DNA of 64,000 nt from Apostichopus japonicus (taxonomy: Eukaryota > Echinodermata > Holothuroidea > Aspidochirotida > Stichopodidae): contig NC_092563.1 in assembly GCF_037975245.1 (NCBI RefSeq), positions 28,917,960-28,981,959 of the forward strand. Reading direction: 5' to 3'. The notes below the pieces were generated by a model that saw only the letters and a program-made list of their open reading frames with translations, searched no databases and was not told the origin of the DNA. A program made the translations under genes and the position numbers. Positions 35,601 to 43,600 of the stretch are shown one piece after another. Every line of letters begins with the position of its first letter. Position 1 is the first letter of the stretch.

Positions 35601-37801
35601 CTGTAAAACATATTATTGAATCTTTGAAAGCAAATACTACCCTATCAATGAATCAACGATTCTTAAACTTTACAAACGGAAGCAAAACCACGTTTATTAG
35701 AGAACAATGAAGCAAACCCATCTACACTGAAGGAAATGTTTCCCACATCTCGGAAAACAGTTTAAACGAACTGTCCTTCGAAATGGCATTATATTTGAAA
35801 GAACAGTCCAGGTCAAAGTTTCTTTTTGGTATGTTAAAGAGGAACATTATCTAAGCATTGTGGTGAAATTTGCCAAATTTTGACATGGACTATTCTTTTA
35901 ATTGCTATAATACACACAACTTGTTTTTGTTTAGAAACAGTGAAAGTTACACATGATGTTCACGTTTTGCACAAACCTTTACATTTATTATGTTGACAAA
36001 GGGAGACCCACTGACTTTTCTTTAAAAAAGTAAAGGTACCAATTTTGCCGTCATTCACTGTATTTGCGCGCAATTAGGTCCGTGTCACCCTAGCGCTACA
36101 GTTCCTATAGGTTTTTTTTCATTCTATGATTGTGCACCTTCAAAATTGATAAAGCTCGCAACAGACTTGGACAGAAACACATGCAGAAGGCAAGGGCGGC
36201 GGAACCGGGGGGGCACAGGGGGCACGTGCCCCCCACTTTTCCTCAGGTTAAAAATGTGCCCTTTTTCTACATAAAAATTGAGGTGTCTCAAGTTAGCAAG
36301 AGGCCAGGGAACCAGAATGAACTCTCGGGAAGGGCCGTTTCCGGCCATCTGAGGGGTTTGTAAAACCAAAAATTTTTTTGTACGCTCCGCGGCAACCGAT
36401 GGTGGCGCTCCGCTCAGATAGTCGTGCATACAACTTTGCAAATCCTGGCTACGCCCCTGACTTTTAATGAATTTCTGTGGGTCAAACTCAAGGCTATTCC
36501 GAATGGAAACAAAATTGGTTAAGATATTAACAAGAAATAAACTCTAATTCGGAAGATTCCTACATTAGCAACTAGCATGATTTCACCTCATTTTGTCTCA
36601 AAAGAAAACTTGTTCCTTGTTTCCCAATTTGCACATTGGATATTGCAGTGCTAGTATGCATATTTTCCTTGAGGGGGGGGGGGGCGGGACGTTGATGGAG
36701 TGATGTGTATACGCAAATAAGTTAATACAATAAGAGTTATCAAGGGTACTAAATATAAGGCTGCATCAGTTCAATCGAATTTCTGCAAAGTGCCCTTTGA
36801 TGTCGGTGCCCCCCCCCCCCAGATTAAAAGTGCTTCCGCCGCCCTTGGCAGAAGGGAAGGGGATGGGGTAACGTCAGTTTATTTTTCCATGAAAAAAAAA
36901 TGATGAGAGCGAGTACGAAGTTTAGTGAGTTTGGTAACAGTTAATCCACTGACCATACTGTACCAACTGATGCTAGCTGTAGTGACCAGGGGCAGGGAGA
37001 CCCCAGCCGGGGAGTAAAATAATTCAGTCTGTTTTGTTTTACATTCAGTCGGGGAAGAATCAGATGATTTTTCTGAGTGAAAGACTCCCTTTCCAACCTC
37101 ATGCAAAACTCCAATAGTATTAACAAAAGTATGAACTTCAAAAGTATTAACACAATCTTCCCTTTACGCCAAATATTATTATAGATAAAATGTATGAGTC
37201 TGCCCTTTGAAAAGAACTCCCGATCTGTATGCGTGACTTCCCTACACTTGAAATTTCAACAGACAGCTTTAACGTTTCTTTTTTTTCGTAGGGTTTGTTT
37301 ACTATGTTTCTATTTTCCTTTGTTAAGTGCTTAGAAACTTTTGTATTAGGTGCTATATAATGTTATTATTATTATTATTATTATTATCATCATCATTATT
37401 ATTATTATTATTACTATTATTATCATTATTATAGTCGAAACACACTTCAGAATGTAGCATTGGACGTCTAAACGTCTATGATTTTTATTCGAGGGGGAGG
37501 AGGGGGATACCCAGGCTTCACTTACCACAAAGCCACACCCATTCCTTCATAAAGCCCCATGATTTGCCTGTGGCCCTTTCATCAATATTCATGCCCATAC
37601 CTAAATCGGTCGGGCCGGGAATACAAACTCCCGTCCCTTTCTCACCTTTCAAATACTGTGCTTTAAAACTTAAATGCAGTGGGGGAAAATGAGTGATTTT
37701 AAACCACAAATTGCACCTGCAAGGAATCAAGTGACTTACCGAACTTTTTTTTCGACCCAATTTCGGTCAGTTGGTGCCCCATAGTTTACGAACCATCGCA
37801 T
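14299..37801 (-). CDS. Four-EF-hand protein with acidic centre, 16 exons, 989 aa (unnamed)
   Basis: I reconstructed this gene exon by exon. Segments (minus strand, 5' to 3') are 37801-37740, 37716-37526, 33228-32984, 28467-28442, 26775-26620, 25920-25818, 25129-24984, 22694-22543, 22018-21426, 20748-20686, 19164-19103, 18217-18164, 17549-17069, 16573-16412, 15491-15336 and 14616-14299. Every junction is GT-AG, every phase agrees, and the lengths sum to 2970 nt. The N-terminal third (1-310) is basic and Tyr/Trp-containing with no domain I recognise. Residues 361-558 are a Gly/Asp/Glu-rich acidic stretch. A Lys/Arg/Glu coiled coil lies near 740-770. Four canonical EF-hand loops lie at 802-813, 835-846, 891-902 and 930-941. 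The loops keep Asp at position 1 and Glu at 12, so calcium binding is likely. There is no signal peptide or membrane segment. Cellular role unknown. The start ATG has an in-frame TGA 21 nt upstream but a weak context. Confidence 0.8.
15336..15491 (-). CDS. EF-hand gene exon 15, EF-hand 2
   Basis: 156 nt in phase 0. The loop DLNSDKTIDERE starts three residues into the exon, so the intron interrupts just before the loop. Acceptor CATTTTGTCTAG, donor TATAAG|GTAAGG. Confidence 0.9.
15819..16185. mobile_element. TTAA-flanked MITE, piggyBac-like, copy 1
   Basis: A 359-bp segment bounded on both sides by TTAA (15819-15822 and 16182-16185), with ends AGGCATTGAAGA and, reversed, AGGGTGTGATGA. A second copy with the same limits is at 33542-33898 in direct orientation. 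TTAA target duplication is the hallmark of piggyBac elements; the superfamily call is inference. It lies in the intron between exons 14 and 15 of the EF-hand gene. Confidence 0.7.
16412..16573 (-). CDS. EF-hand gene exon 14, EF-hand 1
   Basis: 162 nt in phase 0. The loop DVDRNGKITLKE has Asp at 1 and 3, Asn at 5 and Glu at 12, preceded by a QRMIFQKKFQDL helix. Acceptor CTTTCTTCCTTTAG, donor ATGAAG|GTAAGA. Confidence 0.9.
17069..17549 (-). CDS. EF-hand gene exon 13, coiled coil
   Basis: 481 nt. An acidic Ser/Asp-rich first part including IYDNTTFENPALKQFEDLA is followed by a Lys/Glu/Arg coiled coil (QKEQMVEKRRKEKAEARERH) and ends VIPRKLN. Acceptor CTTATCAACAG, donor CTTAAT|GTAAGG. Confidence 0.85.
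18164..18217 (-). CDS. EF-hand gene exon 12
   Basis: 54 nt encoding VGYGIVLDSTPFHASKK with split codons on both sides, between CATTTTACAG and AAAACA|GTAAGT. Confidence 0.75.
19103..19164 (-). CDS. EF-hand gene exon 11
   Basis: 62 nt, VTEEGPSESELTEKMKLNHQ plus two bases, between GTTATATCGCAG and CCAAGA|GTAAGT. Confidence 0.75.
20686..20748 (-). CDS. EF-hand gene exon 10
   Basis: 63 nt in phase 0, LDSKAIRFPLNFSDATKTVPE, between CTTTCTGTAG and CCTGAG|GTACTT. Confidence 0.75.
21426..22018 (-). CDS. EF-hand gene exon 9, acidic low-complexity
   Basis: The largest exon, 593 nt, between ACTTATCTTTCAG and ACAGT|GTAAGTC. It encodes about 198 residues dominated by Gly, Asp, Glu, Asn and Ser, ending in long Glu/Asp runs (EEDVEEESEEILLTD). 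It is probably disordered. No hydrophobic segment or known motif. Confidence 0.8.
22543..22694 (-). CDS. EF-hand gene exon 8
   Basis: Between TTTATAG and TAAAG|GTAATG. It encodes LTLDLLSGTVSRSAYLD and then an acidic repeat with two EKTEN units. Single-base overhangs on both sides fit exons 7 and 9. Confidence 0.75.
22960..23120. repeat. Retroposon-tail-like fragment
   Basis: ATAATAATAAT followed by TTTGTAAAGCGCTTTTATCC and CAGAAGCGCTGCAGGAGC. Words of this GCGCT type with (ATA)n are common at LINE and SINE ends in invertebrates. No head region is visible. Confidence 0.4.
23348..23417 (-). other. Possible alternative 70-nt exon between exons 7 and 8
   Basis: It has a good acceptor (TTTTATTCTCTTCTCAG) and a fair donor (GTACAG|GTTTGT). 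Its 70 nt are not a multiple of three: including it after exon 7 runs into TGA within exon 8. It is therefore either a frame-breaking alternative exon, an alternative first exon (an ATG inside it reads in phase into exon 8), or not an exon. Confidence 0.3.
23563..23885. repeat. Two diverged copies of a 70-bp motif, about 250 bp apart
   Basis: The pattern ATACCAAGTTTGGCTACAATCCG followed by CTTA and TTGNGNAGNTA occurs at about 23563-23636 and again at 23813-23883. Sequence between and around them is rich in GGGCCCA words. It is probably an old dispersed repeat within an intron of the EF-hand gene. Confidence 0.55.
24984..25129 (-). CDS. EF-hand gene exon 7
   Basis: Acceptor CTTTTACCTAG, donor TACCAG|GTAAAG. 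It encodes HRVDRMYYMCGSRVRIQERY and LEKLRAFSLARSQSRA. It joins exon 8 directly in phase. Confidence 0.8.
25305..25705 (+). mobile_element. tRNA-derived SINE
   Basis: The head shows a polymerase III A-box-like TGGTCAAGTGG (25314-25324) and a B box GGTTCGAGCAC (25361-25371) at tRNA-like spacing. The body has TCCTTGGGCAAGGCACTTTA, and the tail GCGCTATATAAAT is followed by (ATA)n. It lies in the plus orientation within the exon 6/7 intron. The family name is unknown to me; part of its body recurs at 32816-32895. Confidence 0.75.
25818..25920 (-). CDS. EF-hand gene exon 6
   Basis: Acceptor TTTCTTTTTCCTCAAAAG, donor TCTGAG|GTATAA. It encodes a highly charged helix, GQDEGEEVKSEQVRRFKEEQ and on to HLKRVSE. 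Confidence 0.8.
26118..26207 (+). repeat. SINE/LINE tail fragment
   Basis: TTTTGTTAAGCGCATTGAACC, then GCTCTATATAAGCACCGGTGTAATAATAATAAT, matches the tail type of the SINE above without its head. A related tail is at 37318-37440. Confidence 0.5.
26416..26650. repeat. 116-bp tandem duplication across an exon end
   Basis: Two adjacent copies (26416-26531 and 26532-26650) differ at only a handful of positions and one single-base indel. The right copy includes the last 31 bases and the donor of EF-hand exon 5. The left copy preserves an equivalent donor at 26504, so the transcript has two near-identical donors. Confidence 0.85.
26620..26775 (-). CDS. EF-hand gene exon 5
   Basis: Acceptor GTTGCTATCCACAG, donor TGTGGG|GTGAGA. 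It encodes a basic segment including KELPLLTSRSHEKGGKLISR and QYRYLGPARVLQSQSVG. Its last 31 bases and donor lie inside a 116-bp tandem duplication, so a second copy of the exon tail and donor exists just downstream. Confidence 0.75.
26833..26990. repeat. 27-bp minisatellite
   Basis: About five to six copies of a unit with core GGTGAGCCCTTTCTACTGTG and TATATG, with spacing variation towards the end. Confidence 0.85.
27360..27540. mobile_element. hAT-like repeat fragment
   Basis: G-runs on the left and a right end GATCTGCCCTTG (reversed CAAGGGCAGATC) fit the hAT-like terminal type of this window. The flanks show no 8-bp duplication, so it is called a fragment only. Confidence 0.35.
27640..27745. 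repeat. Short tandem array, unit near 27 bp
   Basis: Four copies of TATTCCAAGGGTTTAACAGTG and variants within an EF-hand gene intron. Confidence 0.75.
28442..28467 (-). CDS. EF-hand gene exon 4, 26-nt micro-exon
   Basis: It sits between TCTCTCCACAG and GTTGG|GTAAGG and encodes KLTQSGSV plus two bases. Phase is right only if exon 3 joins exon 5 through it, giving a Gly codon at the second junction. Confidence 0.6.
29461..29570. repeat. Dispersed repeat shared with 36325-36425
   Basis: TTTCCGGCCATCTGAGGGG, then TTGTACGCTTCGCGCCAACC and GGTGGCGCTCCGCTTAGAT, is matched with modest divergence at 36336-36420 inside the third hAT-like element. An older echo is near 4199-4240. CATCTGAG and CTTAGATGG form the ends of a loose inverted repeat. 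Confidence 0.6.
31330..32812 (+). mobile_element. LTR-like block, possible solo LTR
   Basis: This 1.4-kb low-coding block starts near a TGTAGCG (31354) and ends in TTTATACA (32810). It has an AATAAA at 32656 followed by a T/C-rich stretch, as in R-U5. No primer-binding site, gag or pol frame and no clean 5-bp target duplication were found. A YY1-like AAGATGGCGGA lies at 31618-31628. It could instead be unique intronic sequence. Confidence 0.3.
32816..32895 (+). mobile_element. Truncated SINE body
   Basis: GTTTGAATTGAGCACACTTTAATGTG and AAGTTTCCAATGACC (shown in part) correspond to the 25562-25612 part of the full SINE, with the head missing. Confidence 0.55.
32984..33228 (-). CDS. EF-hand gene exon 3
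   Basis: It follows a very strong acceptor (a T-run then ACATCTTTTGCAG) and ends at CCGTTG|GTACGT. It encodes about 82 residues rich in His, Pro, Ser and Arg, including EQIFHKVVEPSLGNLKLDF. The split Gly codon joins exactly with exon 2, which is the main support for linking the two. Confidence 0.65.
33542..33898. mobile_element. TTAA-flanked MITE, piggyBac-like, copy 2
   Basis: Bounded by TTAA at 33542-33545 and 33895-33898. It is highly similar along its whole length to 15819-16185, for example at AAAGTTAACTTTC, GTTGCTTGCAAGTGA, ATGTCCATCGCTG and GGTGGTGTCTAACACTTC. It lies in the exon 2/3 intron of the EF-hand gene, upstream of exon 3. Confidence 0.7.
34030..34312. mobile_element. GCGAAGTTCG-terminal MITE, copy A
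   Basis: The ends AGTATTGCGAAGTTCG and CGAACTTCGCAATACT are perfect inverted repeats of 16 bp. Internal sequence (GTAGCTTCGTACTTTTTGG on one strand) matches 39700-39830 in inverse orientation. A further half-site, GCGAACTTCGAAG, is at 34498. The target duplication is not clear. Confidence 0.65.
36191..36847. mobile_element. hAT-like element, inverted relative to the 12.4-kb copy
   Basis: Ends CAAGGGCGGCGGAAC and CTTCCGCCGCCCTTG. The perfect 8-bp target duplication is GCAGAAGG (36183-36190 and 36848-36855). It is homologous in reverse orientation to 12414-13148 at both ends and in a long inner block (TTCCCAATTTGCACATTGGA and neighbours). The middle carries the GCCATCTGAGGGG repeat. Confidence 0.88.
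37318..37440. repeat. Retroposon tail with (ATT)n microsatellite
   Basis: TTTGTTAAGTGCTTAGAAAC, then GTGCTATATAATG, then ATT/ATC repeats to 37433. The same tail type follows the SINE at 25.7 kb. Confidence 0.7.
37526..37716 (-). CDS. EF-hand gene exon 2
   Basis: The acceptor is CTTGATTCCTTGCAG and the donor TTTGTG|GTAAGTG. It encodes about 63 residues including GVCIPGPTDLGMGMN and SWGFMKEWVWLC, with no recognised domain. A 4.3-kb intron to exon 3 holds a hAT-like element and other repeats. Confidence 0.6.
37740..37801 (-). CDS. EF-hand gene exon 1 (start codon)
   Basis: ATG at 37801 begins MRWFVNYGAPTDRNWVEKKV. A strong donor GTTCG|GTAAGTC follows. The exon leaves two bases, which join the first base of exon 2 to make an Arg codon. 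The ATG context is weak, so an upstream exon is possible: an alternative acceptor TTAAG lies just 5' of a Gln codon. Confidence 0.55.
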
Positions 37802-39647
37802 TTGCTTAATTTCTTTCTTTCAAACAATAAATTTGTTGTAATCGTCAAAAGCACTACAAAGTTAAGTATTAAAACAAGTACCACAAGAGTTTAGCCAAGA
37901 AACAACAATAATAATAATAACAGTAATAATAACAATAATCATAATAATAAATTATACAGTGCAAACTTGTGTGTTGTTAAGATTGTCACAAGACGATTCC
38001 ATATCACGCTTGCATTAAAATACTGAAGAAAAAAAGTCATTGAAGTTTTGTTAAAAATCTTTGAAACGTTTTTTCAGTTTCTGTGTCACATTCATAGGGC
38101 GAATTCCCCAATTAGTTATCTTCGGGTGCCCTGCAAATAAGTTGTAGTAGAGTCTCTCAGTTTGATGATGTTTCCGTGCCTCCCTGTTTGTTGAAATAAA
38201 TATTAAGCTGTTGAAATTCCAACTAAGTGTTTCCCATATTGTTGTAAAAGTCTTTTTTCATCTTCAAACTGCTAATTTAATAACAAACAAATAAAAAGAG
38301 TTTAAAAAATTATTCCGACCAAACATTTCCCATTGTAATTTCTTTTTTTTTACGTTGAATGTTTTAGCAATGGTCGTATCTTAAAAATTTCAGTCGCGTA
38401 GTATAAATTAAAATGCGTATATGGGACTGCTTAACTATAGTCCGGATTTCGGAGCTGCCAAGGTTATAATCTGCCAAGGTTATAATCACTTAATCAATGT
38501 AAAAAAAATGTCATACGTTGTTCGTATTAATGCAGGAAAGGTGACAACCCTGCCAAGTACATAACCTTGAGAGAGGGGAAATCAAAGCACTGGCACAAAA
38601 ATCTCCAACTGTCCCAATATAATTCTTCCAATAAAGTTCACAGAAAGTTAGGGCCTAACGGGTACACGCCTCTAATGAAACTTAAAGAAATAATTTATCT
38701 GTAGAAACTTAGATGTATAGCGCCGTCGTTTACTCGGGCTTTGCGTACTGTCCGTCAACAACTTTTTTTTCAAAGATTTATACCGGTATGAAAACAGCTA
38801 TACAAGGCAATTTTCGTCTGATTGAAGCCCATTCTATGTATTGACTGCAGGATTCCTACGTGTTTAAATTTTAATGCTCCTGATCTGAAAATCTGATAAA
38901 GTTTTCTACGTATTGTGGTGAACGGTTGGTTGATTCTGTAAGAAGATTACGAATTTACCACCATATCAGGTGAGTTAGACAAGCACAACACAACTTTCAG
39001 GAAGTAGTTGGATAATCCAAAACAACGCGCACTATATACATGCTGTACATTATATACAACGGTGGTGGTTGTTCCTATCCAAGGACTTTTAACGTCGTTT
39101 AGTCCCCTTGATTAAACACTGCGTAGGTAGTGTGGAGTTTTTTCGGAAACGTGTGTGATCGATGGATAATCAAAATATTTGAACCAGCAGTTGCTTTATA
39201 GATGAAAGACTCCCAGTAATCGGTAGGTCGAATCAAAACGTAATAATGGAATAATTTAGCAGTAAACAACATGATTCAAAATGACCATTGCGGCATGTAT
39301 AGGCTAACACAAGTAACAGTAACACATGTAGAGTATTATAGTGATAACGTTAGGCGAGTTTAGAAAATACGTTGTATTTACGCACGATAGGCAACTACCG
39401 AAATAGGCATACTCTGTGACTATGGCAGGTATTCAATTTCTACTTGGGAAGTTGTCCATGTTGCCAACATGTAACTGTGTGTGATGAAGCAGACTTTTAT
39501 CTGGTAATACGAAGAATCAGTAAGCTAGGCAAGACTGCTGCAATAGGCATTTAGGCTTCCTAGTTTACATTATTACCTTCATTGGTAATAAGTAAATAGG
39601 TTGGTCACTTAGGCCTAGTACTCGGTAGAAGTGACAGTAGTAGCATG
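37802..39647. other. Region upstream of the EF-hand gene
   Basis: This region should contain the EF-hand gene promoter. A CpG-bearing stretch near 38720-38750 and a plus-strand donor-like ATATCAG|GTGAGT at 38970 hint at a divergent transcript. No coding exon could be supported. Confidence 0.3.
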
Positions 39648-39890
39648 GACACTGCGAAGTTCGGACACCAAAGCATTAAACACCCCAAAACTATAACTTC
39701 CTTTTATTGACAAAGATGTAAGTACTTGCTTGCACACAGGTCATTTTGGAGAGAAAATAACTGTAGCTTTGTACTTTTTGGTGGAATTTGGCTCTTCCTG
39801 TAGGTTGTCATGGTGAAATCTTGTATTATCTTAGGGGTGTCCGAACTTTGCAGTGTTCCGAACTTCGCAATACTGACTATACTAGTACTG
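39648..39890. mobile_element. GCGAAGTTCG-terminal MITE, copy B
   Basis: Left end ACTGCGAAGTTCGGACACC, right end CCGAACTTCGCAATACTGAC. The interior is homologous in inverted orientation to 34040-34215. Confidence 0.65.
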
Positions 39891-40480
39891 TACTAGTACC
39901 AACTTAATTTTCTATTCTTAATATAACGTAGGCAAACGTAAGGGCTTAGAACATCATCTCTAATTTCATAGAACATAGCATAGCCTCAGGTGGGTATATA
40001 AAAGATGTTCAAAAGTTCATTCAGTTCTGTATATTGTTTACTCTTGTGTAGACATTTGTTACCAGGCTAAAGTGTGCTAGGTTAGGCTAGATTTGAATAT
40101 TCAAACCACTCAAAAGTTCCATAATAGAGAACCATGCACACTCTTATAAAAACACGGACTGAGATCTAGCATAGGTTAGTAAGAAGAACGAACTATGTGA
40201 TTATGAACGGAATTATGATCATGCATTGTGCTGTTCAGTGCGTAAATTTGCTACAGTAGTTGTATGAATTTGGCAATATAACCAAAATATGTCAGTGCAC
40301 AAAAGAAAAGGAATATAGTCTGGTCCCATTTAGAAATATTTCAGTTTGGATAATTTGAAGAAAGTTTCTGGGTTTCATCATGACACTTAAAGCACTGTGA
40401 GTATAGGAAGTACTAAATGCTTAGGTAAAAGAGTGGTGATAAAGTTATATTGATGAAAGAACATGTATACCTGCAATTAG

Positions 40481-40609
40481 CTTGAAATAGTTCATGTTGA
40501 CACTTTTAATTCTCTGAAAGTAGACATTATTTCAATTAAAACTACTTTGGAACTGAGAACTCTTCTTTACGTTATGAATAAGAAAACACAGAAGTGTGTT
40601 TCACCTACA
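40481..40609 (+). CDS. Candidate first seen exon of the plus-strand gene
   Basis: 43 codons after CCTGCAATTAG: LEIVHVDTFNSLKVDIISIK and on to KKTQKCVSPT, with donor CTACA|GTATTT. Confidence 0.3.
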
Positions 40610-43600
40610 GTATTTGCTTTAATACATATATCCCAGTGCCGATGGCAATCCGGATAGAAAAATACCCATACTAATCCATGCATTAGTAGCTTGAACTGTT
40701 AAGAGTCCTTCCTGAAAATGTAGCGCAAATTATGTTATTTGACTTATATATTCTTTCAAGGAGGAAGGTGGAATTGTGTACACACATGTTTGTAATCACA
40801 AAAGAAGCCAGACGAGTCCTTGGTTTACTGTACTATTGACATTGAAAATATAGCACTTGAGGTCTAATAGATGCTTGACCACCTTCAACAGTTCTCATCT
40901 TCTTCGTCTTTCAAATTAAACTGTAGTCCATTTGTCTTTTCTCTCGTTCAAGTTTGTTCAAACGCGCAAGAAGTTTTATCGACATTTACTCATGTTTTTC
41001 ATTGCACGGACATATGTATATTTCCTCTTGATTCACTGATAATTTTGATTGGAAAAGCAATAAAGGATGGTCCAAAGTTCTTTCAGGTCTGAATTTCATT
41101 AATCCCTGTATGAAAATGCAAGGTGTTTTTAACAAAGTACATTTGTATTCTCAAGTATTCTAATATGCTGTACAGAAGCTGTATGAATTAAGAACTACAA
41201 AATTTTCAGTGTTTAAAAAATAGGATATACAGTAAGTTTACTTTCTTCTTGAGTCCCTATACTGTAATTGTGACCAGAAAAGCCATTGAAACTTAGCACC
41301 ACTAGTATTTGGTGGAACCTATAAGGTTACTGTGTTCCAATCTCAGAACTTAACTATGACGCTTAGACAGGGCCTACAGCACACAAAAATTTTGAAAAAG
41401 AAACTTTAGTCATTTAAAACAAACTCTCTGCCCTGTGTATTGAAAATGGAACCAAATATGTACAGTAACGTAAGTTTTGACACGATTTGTCTGACAACTA
41501 ATTTTCAATCCCTCGATAGCTTGGAAACTGTGTAACCTAGGCCAACATATCAGTGGATTTCCACTTCAACCATTCATAATATGTTGACTGACAATGGTTC
41601 AATTCCACTTGTAGTCTTCAAAAAGACTCATACCACTTATCTGAATACTTACTGTGCTTTTGTGGTAATTGACCTGTTCTCCCATTCTTTTTATGAGATA
41701 ACTATATTTTTAGCATGTCAGTTTCATAAGATTGTGATTGTCTTAATATCAGGTACATGTGGATAACCTACTCTACTCAAAACCTGTGTATATGTCAATA
41801 AGGGTACATTACTGGTGTGTATATGTCAATAAGGGTACATTACTGGTGTGTATATGTCAATAAGGGTACATCACTGGTGTGTATATATGTCAATAAGGGT
41901 ACATTACTGGTGTGTCAATAAGGGTACATTACTGGTGTGTATATGTCAATAAGGGTATATTACTGGTGTGTATAAATCAATAAGGGTACATTACTGGTGT
42001 GTATATGTCAATAAGGGTACATCACTGGTGTGTATATATGTCAATAAGGGTACATTACTGGTGTGTCAATAAGGGTACATTACTGGTGTGTATATGTCAA
42101 TAAGGGTACATTACTGGTGTGTATATGTCAATAAGGGTACATTACTGGTGCTCCAGTTCCTGCAGTAATGACTGTATCATCAATATTTTATTCCTTGCTG
42201 TATGCAAACGGAAATATTTGCAGTGGTGAAGTTAAACATGCGTGTGAGGATGTGGGTGTGCGTGTGTGTGCGTGAGTGTGTATCAGATGCCTTGGCTATA
42301 AGTTTAAGTGATAATTCCAACCAACAGTAAATTTGGATGCATGTACTTCATGGTACAGTATAATTTGGATCCACACTCTTGAGTACAAGAAACGTATAAT
42401 TCAGTATGTTTTTTTTCTAGGTCAAAGATAGTTTGATGTCACAAGAGGTCATAGTCTGAAAACCTTCCTAACATGAAAATTCCAAATGTAAAAATGTGGA
42501 TAAAAAGCAAAGACACTGTATTTGTTCCTATTGTCTATTCCATCGCAAACGTATCAGGGACGTTACAACTTACAAAATTATAGTTTGCAAACGAAACAAG
42601 ATACATTGCTTTAATTTCACGGACCATTAAATCCATTAAATTTCCATTAAATTTGCTGAACAAATTGGATTAAGAAGTTATGTTACACTCAAGTATTTAC
42701 AGTGTTTATTTATAACAATACATGCAGTTCTGTTCTAGACTTAAACTTTAAAGATGACTCTGTTCCACTCGGTAGGAAGTCTGACAATGACTATATTAAA
42801 CTGTTTACCGGGCTCACTGCACTGTATCAGTTCTACAAACTTTATTTCTTAAACCAAACTTGTGGCTTCACTTATCCCACAGCCTTTTATACGTTACAGT
42901 ACGTAGTCGGAAAGAATTCTTATTAAACAACATATTTTGAGTTAACATTAAAATGACCAACAATTGTTTATCTCCTATACAACAACTTTTGGTTAACTAA
43001 AAGTCACAGTTTTCAGTAAACCTACGCACTTCATCAAGTAATGACTGCTGTACGTTTACGTAATCCGGAGCAGACTGTAGACCAAAAAAAACCCCAACGC
43101 AATGAAGAGTTTATTGGCACAAAAACTATTGTTGGCTTATATTCATCCCACTGTATCATACAGTAATGCATACAGTGCATGGTTGAAGTGGAGGTTGGAG
43201 TTTATGTACAACCTAAGATATTACGTTTCGGTGTAATTTTCAAAGATCTGGTGTGACACGTCTTGTTAGTTTGTTCTAGTGTTTATTATATTCTTTTATA
43301 CAACACCTAATAATATTCCGGCCATTTGATTGGTCAATTGCTCGTCGATTGCATGCAAAATCCGCTCTATTGCACTCTATGAAATAGAACCATGTGTTAT
43401 ACTTTTTTGATAGCACTTTTTTCAATGGTAAGATAGCAGAGAAACCTGTCTGTTCAAAACAATCTGTTGCATGAGTGCATTTTACATCCAATTATATCCA
43501 AATTTGAAGGTGTTGTATAAAACAAATAATGAATGGTTTCCATTCGTGCAATAGTGCAAATATTTCATGAGTTGAAAGATGTAATTTGTTCCATTCAACT

